From a virus, in the IMG/VR virus record IMGVR_UViG_3300042198_000175, positions 1 through 49,916 of that record: 49,916 bases of DNA; one strand, 5' to 3'. A program made the position numbers and the translations under genes. Of the stretch, positions 26,382-34,400 are shown one piece after another. Within the stretch, counting starts at the first letter, position 1, and every line of letters begins with the position of its first letter. The notes under the pieces are model-generated. The model saw nothing but the letters and a program-made list of their open reading frames with translations, was not told the origin of the DNA and did not search any database.

Positions 26382-26936
26382 AGTCTTTGATTCTAGTGAG
26401 ATTAAAAATGTAACCTGGTCAGACTCCTTCTCAGAGAACTGCTGGTGCAGAGCTTCAACTTTTGGCATTCCAGTTAGAAAAGGTCTATTTGTTAAAGCCG
26501 CCCCTCTTAGAACTGTACCTATATTTTCACCAGTCCTCTTGCTAAAGGCATTTCTTATAACTTCAGCCGATGAATATCTATAAGACCCTCGCTCTACTTC
26601 CTTGAATGTCTGCTCATCTACTGGCTCAAATAAACCATACAGGACATTATCATCCTGGTATAATTTTTCTAAAAAACCAACAGAAGGAGCACCTTCCTCA
26701 GTTAACAGATTATTAGGGTGTCCTACAAAAAGTGGGGGCTCATACCCTACAGCATCAGTTTGATAGTTTTTAATAATCTCATCAAAGTCCTTCTGAGAAA
26801 ATTCTACCTCACCATACTCAGGATGCTTCCACTTACCTAGCACAGCAATAGGAACGCGCAAAAACTTGTCTTGATCAGACAACTGTTTCTCTAAGTTCCA
26901 ACCATGCTCACCTTGTAAATTTATAACTGTACTCAT
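25854..26936 (-). CDS. Prohead protease fused to scaffold (Mu gpI-like)
   Basis: The N-terminal ~165 residues match phage I-like proteases: VPIAVLGKWKHPEYGEVEFS (28-47), a FVGHP segment with His73, a GFLEKLYQDDNVLYGLFEPV strand pair, YRYSSAEV (119-126) and the hallmark GAALTNRPFLTGM (145-157). The C-terminal half (from about 190) is Glu/Gln/Lys-rich and helical, as in a scaffold that is removed during head maturation. The protein sits immediately before the capsid gene. As in Mu I/Z, an in-frame Met at residue 186 (26381) could start a separate scaffold polypeptide, though its upstream sequence has no strong ribosome-binding site. I did not assign the catalytic residues with confidence. Confidence 0.8.
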   Translation of the reverse strand: MSTVINLQGEHGWNLEKQLSDQDKFLRVPIAVLGKWKHPEYGEVEFSQKDFDEIIKNYQTDAVGYEPPLFVGHPNNLLTEEGAPSVGFLEKLYQDDNVLYGLFEPVDEQTFKEVERGSYRYSSAEVIRNAFSKRTGENIGTVLRGAALTNRPFLTGMPKVEALHQQFSEKESDQVTFLISLESKTMTTEQQQTQPLVAEKELAVQEKLVARKEEAAVASVTPVEVYNLSEKLVNMTMAYEDLKKKYEMLEQNLSEATSRLNARDQEIMLERLQHLNVSSETKETFSEVLKTGSLNREQINQFWEKLQKRAHANQERYSEQQGSVDAETIASETSFVNPYLKVIEQNEEIYSELRKSRFQR

Positions 26937-27020
26937 AAAGAATTTTACATTCTATACTTCAATCTATCTTTGTTTAATTTCAAATCAAAAAAAAAAGAAG
27001 AGTAATAGAAAAAACTACTA

Positions 27021-27866
27021 CTAAACTCGGTAAGGGTTCTGGTCTAACCCATATTTTTGTTTAAAGTCTTTTTCATATCTTCTCTCAGCATACATTTTCT
27101 TAAGAACCTCATTTAGTTGCGTCTCGACAAAGGAAGGAGCAGAATTGAAAGCTCGCTGGAACAAGTCTTCATCTACATACTTTAAGTCATTCTGCTTTTT
27201 TTTTGATTCATTTACTATCCTTTCGACTTCTTCTTTTAATAACTCACCCTGCTGTTCTACCATCTCTTCTGCTCCCAAAGAACCCACTTCCAAAGAATCA
27301 CTTTCTAAGCGGTCATCATATGTAGAGACAGTAACTTGAGATTCTGAGTACTTCTCTTCAGGTGTAGACTCAGATTGGTTTGTTAGTAAAGTATTTGGGT
27401 CTAAGTGATAGTCACATAAATAAGAAGGACAAATTGGTGCCTTCCAGCGCTCACATAAACCATGACCTAAAGCTGGGTCGTAAATAGAAAAAGCACAATT
27501 AGCACAAGACTTAGCTAACCGATAGTTTGGTATTTGTTTCATACTCTGTGCATGTCTTTCCTCTGGAACAGCTTCATCTGAAAACTGCTGGGGAATTATA
27601 GGCTGAACACTTTGCTTAACAACCACCGCCCCCTTTTCTTTTGTCCTCTCAACCGGAATACTATCAGATAAACTCTGTACAGTCATTGAACTGTTCGTCA
27701 GAGCTTGATTAGTATACCCAGGAAAAAGATCAGTTGAACTAAACTCTTGCCTTCTACCAACTTGATAATTTACTAAACCTCTAGGTACGATAGGCTCTAT
27801 TCCTTTCTCACGATTAGAAAGTTTAGGCTCTACCATCATTTGCTCTAATAAATTTGAGTCTTGCAT
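27021..27866 (-). CDS. Cys-cluster (metal or Fe-S binding) head-module protein
   Basis: This 281-residue protein lies between portal and protease genes. A compact cysteine cluster spans residues 121-151: C121-x2-C124, then C138, C146 and C151, in the arrangement SCANCAFS, GLCERWKAPICPSYLCDYH. This resembles the small C-x2-C...C...C modules found at the end of phage protease or head proteins and in high-potential iron-sulfur-like proteins. Here it could bind zinc or a cluster. The flanks look disordered and polar on the N-terminal side and helical, Lys/Glu-rich on the C-terminal side. It is divergent from the SWIM gene across 71 bases, so a bidirectional promoter there is plausible. The function in head assembly is inferred. 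Confidence 0.6.
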   Translation of the reverse strand: MQDSNLLEQMMVEPKLSNREKGIEPIVPRGLVNYQVGRRQEFSSTDLFPGYTNQALTNSSMTVQSLSDSIPVERTKEKGAVVVKQSVQPIIPQQFSDEAVPEERHAQSMKQIPNYRLAKSCANCAFSIYDPALGHGLCERWKAPICPSYLCDYHLDPNTLLTNQSESTPEEKYSESQVTVSTYDDRLESDSLEVGSLGAEEMVEQQGELLKEEVERIVNESKKKQNDLKYVDEDLFQRAFNSAPSFVETQLNEVLKKMYAERRYEKDFKQKYGLDQNPYRV

Positions 27867-27937
27867 AATTAGACTTCTCTGACTAAAACAACATTAAATT
27901 TAATACTTCCAAAAACAAAATCACTAACTAACTCAAA

Positions 27938-28531
27938 ATGAAAACTTATGCCTTCCTATCTGCCTGGTGGACAACCTTTAACTCCCTTACAGTCAAAGAA
28001 GTTACCTGTAACAACTCTCACTTAATGATCACAATAGATGACGATGACCAACCTCACTTAGTGAAAATTGATGATTTACCTAGCTACTTGGTCAAAGCTG
28101 ACAGTATAAGACAAGATCAAAATACTATTGCTACTAATACAAGAGTACCCAGACCAGACTTTCTAAACTCCGTCGCTGAACTTTACACCCAGCAAAAGAT
28201 ATCATCTTTAATAAAAAACGCCACCTTTACAAAAGGAGAGGTAACTTTTTTACTAAAAGGAAAGCTAGTACGCTTAAATAAAGAAAAGCTCCCTAATCTA
28301 AACTACACTAAATTAATAGCATTAGAAGCATTAGCTAGTGGTTATATAATACGAGAAGAACCAGGTAGCCATTGGATAGTCGTTTCACCCCAAGGATATC
28401 AAAATGTCACTAAGCTTCATAGATGTAGTTGTGATGAATTTGCTGAGACTAAAGACTGTACTCATGTAAGACTTGCTACTGCTTTTCATGAGAGTAGACA
28501 TCTTAACTTAGGCATCTACTCTTTTTCTTAG
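27938..28531 (+). CDS. SWIM zinc-finger protein
   Basis: This 197-residue protein is the only rightward gene inside the leftward head module. Its C-terminal region carries a SWIM-type zinc motif, CxCx8CxH, as C163, C165, C174 and H176 (RCSCDEFAETKDCTH), followed by a short helix. SWIM fingers bind zinc and mediate nucleic-acid or protein contacts, and they also occur in phage and mobile-element proteins. The N-terminal part is mixed alpha/beta with a DDDD acidic patch near residues 34-37. No Shine-Dalgarno is evident. Opposite orientation and position suggest a separately regulated accessory (moron-type) gene. It ends 30 bases before the stop of the convergent portal gene. Its partner is unknown. 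Confidence 0.75.
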   Translation: MKTYAFLSAWWTTFNSLTVKEVTCNNSHLMITIDDDDQPHLVKIDDLPSYLVKADSIRQDQNTIATNTRVPRPDFLNSVAELYTQQKISSLIKNATFTKGEVTFLLKGKLVRLNKEKLPNLNYTKLIALEALASGYIIREEPGSHWIVVSPQGYQNVTKLHRCSCDEFAETKDCTHVRLATAFHESRHLNLGIYSFS

Positions 28532-28561
28532 CCCTCCGGGCGGCAAAAGAAGAAAGATAAG

Positions 28562-30019
28562 TCAAACATCAGTTGACACATTCTTAGGCACACTAACTCT
28601 ACTATTAATATGCTTAGTAGTAGATCCAGTCTGTCTACCAGGTTTACCAGCACCATTTGCACCAGCCTTAGTATCAGGCGACCCCCCTTTCTGTCTAGGA
28701 TTTATAACTATCTCCTCTATCCACTCTTGGTCTTCTTTAGTCATCATCCGGTCAGATAGCCTTAACATCTGCCTGACCATTCTCCAATCTACAGAGTTAG
28801 TTGGGTTTAAATATCCATTCTCTGTTAAGCCCTTTACTGTCTGCATAGAGGCTACCCTGTCCTCAGACCTGTCACTGTGTATCCTTGCAAAGCTAGGAGC
28901 AATCCTAGCTGACTCTCTGTTAAAGTTCCACTTGACTAAAGGCTGTAAAACCTGCTTAACAGCTTCTGTTGCTAAAGAGTTAAAAGCCTGTTCTTTGTTT
29001 GTGTAAAAAACTTCCATTCTTCTTTCAATAGAGGAAGCGTTTAAACTTCCCACACTATCCGAAATTAAAAAGTAAGGAATAATATGCTTCACACTCTCTT
29101 GGTCAGCATAAGCAATCGCATCTAAAAACATATTCCCTACTAAGTCACTTAAGGGAACTGACCCTATCTCTGGACTCGACCCTTCAACGTTATAAGGTAA
29201 AAGTAAAGTCTGTTTGAGATCATCATCCTTCTCAATCTGTTCTCTTAGTAGGTCTAAAGTAGTAACAGTTCTTTCATCACCTGTGCTAGGATCTATCCTT
29301 GACTGGTCAGTGGGGTGTGCTATTGAAGAAATCCAAGTCATCCTATGACCAGCTCTCTCTAGGTAAATAAGCATCAAGTCTATTAAAGCTTCCTTTAACC
29401 TCTGCCATTTATAGCATGGCGCAACTAAAGACTGACCGTAGTAATTTCCATACTCAGTATCAGCACCTAAATATAGAACCTTCCATAGGTCTAGCTTTTT
29501 TAAGCTAGTGGTAGAGTCAAGAGAAACTTGGTAGATACCAGACTTATGATATCCATCTAGTGTTTCTCCTCCTTCCACTAATCTTCCTTTTTTATCTGTG
29601 TAGATAGTTAAGGTTGAGGGGTGGTAGGTTATTAGATCCTCAAGAGTCAGAGAACCAAATTCTAGTTTAAAAATTATCTCAGAGACAGAATATCCAGCCC
29701 AGTCTTTTGTGAACAGAGAAGTTTTAATAGCACTTTTCCAGCTTACTCCTAGAGTATCCTCCATAGTTTTTAAGTTATAGTTTAAAAAAGTTGCTATCTC
29801 TTCATCTGGGTGTGTCACCTCACCAATAGTAGAAATTATATAATTTTCAAAAGTATTCAAAGCCGAGCGGATAGTTAAGTCCTGCCTCGCAAGCTTTTCG
29901 TATAATCTAAGATTAACATTTTGTATTCTACGAACAGAATGGAAAAGTGAGTGACCACCTTTTTGTACAAACTTTCCTTTAGCAGAACGCTTATCTTGGT
30001 AAAGAATATCTACTGACAC
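28562..30019 (-). CDS. Portal protein (Mu gp29/DUF935-like)
   Basis: This is the dodecameric ring through which DNA enters and leaves the head. The 485-residue length fits the family. Typical elements include an N-terminal helix-strand (YEKLARQDLTIRSALNTFEN), FTKDWAGYSVSEIIFKLEFG, LITYHPSTLTIYTDKKGRLV, LDLWKVLYLGADTEYGNYYG, and the stem-like segment with LVAPCYKWQRLKEALIDLML that follows. The C-terminal tail (from about 445) is Gly/Ala/Lys-rich and low in structure. The start is a GTG with GAGG-type Shine-Dalgarno sequence upstream. It lies upstream of the protease and capsid genes as usual, but the large terminase is about 25 kb away. Transcription probably starts between the upstream terminator and this gene. 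Confidence 0.83.
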   Translation of the reverse strand: MSVDILYQDKRSAKGKFVQKGGHSLFHSVRRIQNVNLRLYEKLARQDLTIRSALNTFENYIISTIGEVTHPDEEIATFLNYNLKTMEDTLGVSWKSAIKTSLFTKDWAGYSVSEIIFKLEFGSLTLEDLITYHPSTLTIYTDKKGRLVEGGETLDGYHKSGIYQVSLDSTTSLKKLDLWKVLYLGADTEYGNYYGQSLVAPCYKWQRLKEALIDLMLIYLERAGHRMTWISSIAHPTDQSRIDPSTGDERTVTTLDLLREQIEKDDDLKQTLLLPYNVEGSSPEIGSVPLSDLVGNMFLDAIAYADQESVKHIIPYFLISDSVGSLNASSIERRMEVFYTNKEQAFNSLATEAVKQVLQPLVKWNFNRESARIAPSFARIHSDRSEDRVASMQTVKGLTENGYLNPTNSVDWRMVRQMLRLSDRMMTKEDQEWIEEIVINPRQKGGSPDTKAGANGAGKPGRQTGSTTKHINSRVSVPKNVSTDV

Positions 30020-30071
30020 AACCTCTTCCTCATCTCATATTTTCTTTATTATTTCTCACCGTACACAAAAA

Positions 30072-30107
30072 ACAAAAAAAGCCTCTAGCAAAGTTAGCTA
30101 GGGGCTT
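30072..30107 (-). terminator. Rho-independent terminator after the chaperone pair
   Basis: An 11-bp stem with one mismatch on the minus strand (30079-30089 with 30097-30107) has a 7-base loop. It is followed on the minus strand by TTTTTTTG (rc of 30073-30080). It lies between the frameshift extension and the portal gene and should end most transcripts of the chaperone pair. Confidence 0.8.
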
Positions 30108-30121
30108 AAAAGACTTTTGCT

Positions 30122-30670
30122 TTAGCCATAGACTTTTGAGAAAGTATTATTAGTTGGACCAAAGTTTAACTTACTCTTCAGCTCACTTTGCTCCATCTGA
30201 ATCTTACGTTTTTCTTCATTTCTTAAACTCTCTCTTTCTCTAACTATCTTACCAGTCTCAAAAGCTAAACCCCTTTTAATAATCTCTGGTAAACCATACC
30301 TTTGATAAAAAGGATCAGCTCTTAACCCTAACCAGTCCTCAATCGAGATTTGCACAAGTTGATTTAAAGATACAAAAGAAGCCAAGTCGTAACGCTTAGA
30401 GATCCACTCAGCGTTTTCATCCTGCCTAATATACTCTAGAGCATAAAACTGATCAGCTTCCTCTTGAGAAGTAAATGTTTTCCTCCTTTGGATAGGGTAG
30501 TAATCTGGCAAGGAAGAAAGAGATCCTATAGGGGTATAGTCGCATACAACAGGAATGGCAGGCACGTAACTATAGAAGGGAGTTAGCCCTAGCCTATCAC
30601 CTAAACAGGGATGAAAGTATCTTTTACCGTAGTGCTGGGTTTCCCTAACCCAAGCTGTGCTTTCTTCTGC
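30122..30670 (-). CDS. Frameshift-extension half of the tail assembly chaperone (T-like)
   Basis: This reading frame lies -1 relative to the 252-aa gene upstream. It is open through an overlap of about 80 bases with that gene's end, so it can be entered by -1 slippage at 30670-30676. It then adds about 182 residues (AEEST, AWVRETQHYGKRYF, then YVPAIPVVCDYTPIGSL) to residue 230 of the upstream protein, giving a fusion near 412 residues. An in-frame GTG at 30565 would give a free 147-residue protein, but there is no Shine-Dalgarno before it. The C-terminal part is charged and helical. By analogy with lambda gpG-gpGT, the long form would help load tail tube subunits on the tape measure. Function rests on this architecture. 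Confidence 0.65.
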   Translation of the reverse strand, partial: AEESTAWVRETQHYGKRYFHPCLGDRLGLTPFYSYVPAIPVVCDYTPIGSLSSLPDYYPIQRRKTFTSQEEADQFYALEYIRQDENAEWISKRYDLASFVSLNQLVQISIEDWLGLRADPFYQRYGLPEIIKRGLAFETGKIVRERESLRNEEKRKIQMEQSELKSKLNFGPTNNTFSKVYG

Positions 30671-31359
30671 TTTCCCCGATTTTTCGCCTCTTTTGCTTCA
30701 TCATCACCTAGTAAGAACAAGTTTACAAACACAGTTGATAGAAACTGTATCTCATCAATTCTTTCTTGGTCAAAAATAGCTACTAAGTCTTTTGGACTCT
30801 CCTCAATTGGCTTACCATTAATGTCTGCTACACACATAGCAAGCAACATTTCATCAAGGTTGCACCCATTCTCCTGTGGGCTTTTGTAAACTCTATCTGC
30901 TTCCCACTGAGTACCAGTCGAAGGTCTATTTAGTAAAAAAGTTCTACCAGTAGGTGTAATTTTACCAGGTATCAAAACAGTTGGTTTGGGTGGTAAATTT
31001 CTCTGCTCATCTGCAAAAATCTTTGCACTTTTAGCTTGATCATCGTCTAGAAAACAAGTATTGATAAACTCAATCATCGCTGACTGCCTATCATCAATTG
31101 GTAAGGGCTCTAGCTTACTAGGCAAGTCCTTGGGAGACTCTTTTACCACCTTACCATTTACTTTTATTTCTTTTATTAAACTAGCAAACAATAACTCTTC
31201 TACTGAATAAGGTGGCTTACTCTCACCCTCTCTTGTTGGGTAAGGATAAAGTTTTCTACTTTTTCTTAAGTCACCAAAGTTTGGTACTTCGTAAGTTACG
31301 CTAATTGCCTTGTTAGGCATTGTCGAAGCATCAATAGTTATTAGTTGTTTTGCCGTCAT
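30601..31359 (-). CDS. Tail assembly chaperone candidate (G-like), internally duplicated
   Basis: This 252-residue protein is the first gene of the leftward block. Two related halves are visible: residues 51-113 (VEELLFASLIKEIKVNGK, then ESPKDL, then FLDDDQAKSAK) and 165-226 (LDEMLLAMCVADINGKPI, ESPKDL, LLGDDEAKEAK). The xEELLxAxxVxxINGKxxxxSPKDL pattern resembles phage tail-chaperone domains. A GGGAAAG slippery heptamer lies at codons 228-230 in the zero frame, and the -1 frame continues into a 182-residue extension. That is the signature arrangement of tail chaperones. In most phages the tape measure follows; here the giant 4226-aa gene starts 99 bases away on the opposite strand. Divergent promoters in that gap are likely. 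Confidence 0.7.
   Translation of the reverse strand: MTAKQLITIDASTMPNKAISVTYEVPNFGDLRKSRKLYPYPTREGESKPPYSVEELLFASLIKEIKVNGKVVKESPKDLPSKLEPLPIDDRQSAMIEFINTCFLDDDQAKSAKIFADEQRNLPPKPTVLIPGKITPTGRTFLLNRPSTGTQWEADRVYKSPQENGCNLDEMLLAMCVADINGKPIEESPKDLVAIFDQERIDEIQFLSTVFVNLFLLGDDEAKEAKNRGKQKKAQLGLGKPSTTVKDTFIPV
30670..30676 (-). promoter_or_regulatory. Programmed -1 ribosomal frameshift site (G GGA AAG)
   Basis: On the minus strand the zero-frame codons CGG GGA AAG contain the heptamer G-GGA-AAG, the same slippery sequence used by lambda G/T. After a -1 slip the frame reads GGG AAA GCA and stays open for 182 codons. About 14 bases downstream lies a possible hairpin (about 8 bp with a bulge, 30636-30655 region: UGGGUU with AACCCA). 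The spacer is longer than the 5-9 bases usual for stimulators, so the hairpin may be incidental. Confidence 0.75.
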
Positions 31360-31458
31360 ATTGATTTTAAATTGGTTACAGTTTCATCTTAATAGAATGT
31401 AATTATTTTACAAAGCGAAACTACTTAGTTTTTCTACTAAAAATCAGATCGCTACTAA
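31360..31458. promoter_or_regulatory. Divergent intergenic region between chaperone and giant genes
   Basis: This is 99 AT-rich bases separating the start codons of the two main oppositely directed blocks. It must contain leader sequences, and probably promoters, for both. TA-rich hexamers occur (TTACAG followed by TAATTA on the + strand), but I see no convincing consensus pair. Neither start has a strong Shine-Dalgarno, and the giant gene's leader has none. Confidence 0.35.
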
Positions 31459-34400
31459 ATGTCTGACCCTACCACTGGCTCTACTCCTGACTCTACTTCA
31501 GAACCAACTACCTCTGTTTTTGAAAGTTTAGTAGAATATCAAATGGGCGCAGGAAGCCCAGTCTCTCAGTTTTTCGCAAGCGTAGCTGAAAACTCTAGAG
31601 ACCCCTTTCGCGCTGCTGCGGATATATCAATTAGATTTACTGAACGATTTGTAACTCAAGAACTAGAGAGAAGTGCCGCAATTATTAATGAAGGTGGGAT
31701 TAATCGTTTAACAGACCCAGTTAGAGCAGACTTTTTGCTAAGGATGCACAATGAGCATCTACAGTATACAATTCAAAGCGAAAGCGCTAAGATAAGCTCG
31801 TCCCTGGGTCACTACAATCAGGAGATGCAAAGAGTAACAGGTATAACTTATGAAAGTTACACAGGTAGTGGTAGTGGTAGAGAAAGTAAAAGAATAGATA
31901 CTTACTCAGCACCTAGCGGCTTTATAGCAAGACCTCTGCATTATGATACCTACAGTCTCTTTGCTAGTGAAGAGTCAAAGCAACTTAATTTAAGAATGAG
32001 TATCTACCAGCTACAGGAAATTAATACTGTAGCTGGTATAGCTCAAAGAGAAAAAGACCGAACTGAAATTATTACTCAGGGATATAGTACTGATCGCAGA
32101 GGTCAAACAGAAAACTTTTTTGGCGAAGTAACAAGCCAAGCTGATGAAAAGCAACAAAGTCTCCGTGTAAAGTCAGCAGGAAATACAGTAGGAAAGAGAA
32201 TTAACTTACCAAGTGTTTTTGCAGCAAATGTTTTAAATGAAGCACTTAATGTAGAGAAGACAGACGACAGTATGAAGGGAGTGACTACTGTTGCAATGGT
32301 TGACGGGTCTCTACACCCGAAAGTCGGTTACCTTTCAGACCCTAAGACTGGTAATGTAAAAATAGCATTCATTAGTACTCAAAACATTACTTCTGCTCTC
32401 TCTAGAGGTGATACTACAGAAGAAATGCTAGTCCTTAGAAGTGATGTAACTTTTACTGACCCTAAAAGAACTGACAAAAGAAGTGAATTAATGAGTCAGT
32501 TAGTAGACTTAACAGAAAGCATTTTTGAAGCAACTCGAGATAAATATAACGATAATACTAAAGAATTACAATCTAAGTTTGATATTACTTATAGGAAAGA
32601 TATTAGAGCGAAGCTTAATAAAAGACTTTCAGCTAGACAAGTAGCAGGTGTAAAACGGAGTGTATATGTAAATCAAGATATACACAACCAGATAGCTAAT
32701 TTACTTCATTCTACATACTCAGCAGGAGATGCTACAACAGGTGACAAGGTAGTTATCTCCCTTCAGTACATAGAAAAGCTGTTTGAAACTACTCAAAGGG
32801 AAAAAGATTTTGAACTCACTGGAGAAGGTTTAGATAAACAAAGTAAAAAATTTAAAGACTTTAAGACTAAGGCACTAAACGCAATTCTAAGTTTAGCAGA
32901 TCAAGGTAGAGTAAGTATTGCCATCTCAGGCGATAGCTTTGGTGAAGGGCAAGGTTTATTTAAGCTTCTAGATGAATATCACAGTGGTAACATAACTGGT
33001 GACAAAAGAACAGCCCTTGAAACTTTACTCAACCGCAATGTTTTCTCTGTCCTACCAAGTGCTTATGCCCATAGTAAAACCCTAGCTATTTTAGATGACA
33101 CAACTAAGCCAGGAGATGTAAAGTTAAAAGGTTTCGTAATAGGTTCTGCTAACATTAGTAACTACGCTTACAGAACTAACGTAGAATCTTCCCTTTTTAT
33201 TACTGATGAGCAGGTAGAAGCTCTAACTGATAGTGAACAGAGAGACATTGCAAACTACTACTACCACGGCGTTAGTAACTTTAATAGGCAGAATACTCAA
33301 GGCTCAAGGTTAAACCAAAGAGGTAGTGCAAAGCAGACACAGAGATTAATTCAGTTATTAGATGACCAAGGAGCAGTTGACCAAAGGTCTAAACAAAGCG
33401 GTAAGTCGGCAGCGCCTTTTACCTACGCTAGGATCTATGACCCTAACCGCGCAGGAGAGTTGATAGGCTTAAGTTTAAAGATACAGACAGGGAGTAACTC
33501 TAACTATAGCTTCTCAGTTACAGTAGGTGAGCAAGTAGGACAACAGGGTGCAGTACCTATAGTCTACTTGTCGAAGAACAATAGAGTTATAAATGGAATG
33601 ATCTTTAAAAACGACTCTCGCGAGGTTCTAGAGCTGCCCTCCAGAAGAGATGAAAGTGGAGCAGTAGTTGCTAGACAGCTAGAGCCAGGTCAAACACAGT
33701 CCTTTGATGCGTTTGACACCCTTTTTGGTATGATGAATACCATGCGACACGCTATGATCTTTGAAACACAAAGAGGCTCTGTTCAAAAAGGTATAAGTGT
33801 CCTGACTGACTCAACTAGACAGCAATCTCTTCAAAGAACATTATCTAGTATTCTTTACACTGAAGCTAATGCCCAAGGACTACTTAATTTAACAGACAGT
33901 AGTAATCTAACCTTTGGCTCCATGTTAAGTAAATTTAGCCAAAAAGGACAACTTGAGACAGTACTAAACATCCTTGAGCAAAAGTTAAGTAGTGAGATGC
34001 CTACTGTTGATCAAACAGGAGAACCTGTACCTCGTAACTATAACACCGATTTAAATGTTATACAGAGACAGGAAGAGATAAAAAGTCTTTTCACAGAAAT
34101 TCGCTCTGGGATTACTGATTTCGACAAACCTTTAGGGCTAGGTGCTCAAGGGTTAGCAAATAACATAGTACTGAGGTTAGATAAGCTTTTACAATTATCT
34201 ATTGACAATGAGAAGCAGGCAACTATCTACACTGATATCTTAATGTTAATGATTGGTCAAGATGAAGTAGCCAAGAAACAATTTGAATCAGCTCAACAAA
34301 AAGCAAAGAGAGATGTATTTAGTCAGATAACAAGTGTCTTCTTTCAGCCTCACGAATTAAGTTACTCATTTGGGCAAGCTCTCTATAAAAAACCTGTATT

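Noticed and set aside
30122-30565. Independent 147-aa gene starting at GTG 30565
   Set aside because: There is no Shine-Dalgarno, the frame is open further upstream, and a G-GGA-AAG slip site joins it to the preceding gene. A separate product is not excluded but is less likely.
30636-30655. Confident frameshift-stimulating pseudoknot
   Set aside because: Only a modest bulged hairpin is visible and its distance from the slip site exceeds the usual 5-9 bases. No second pairing partner was found.
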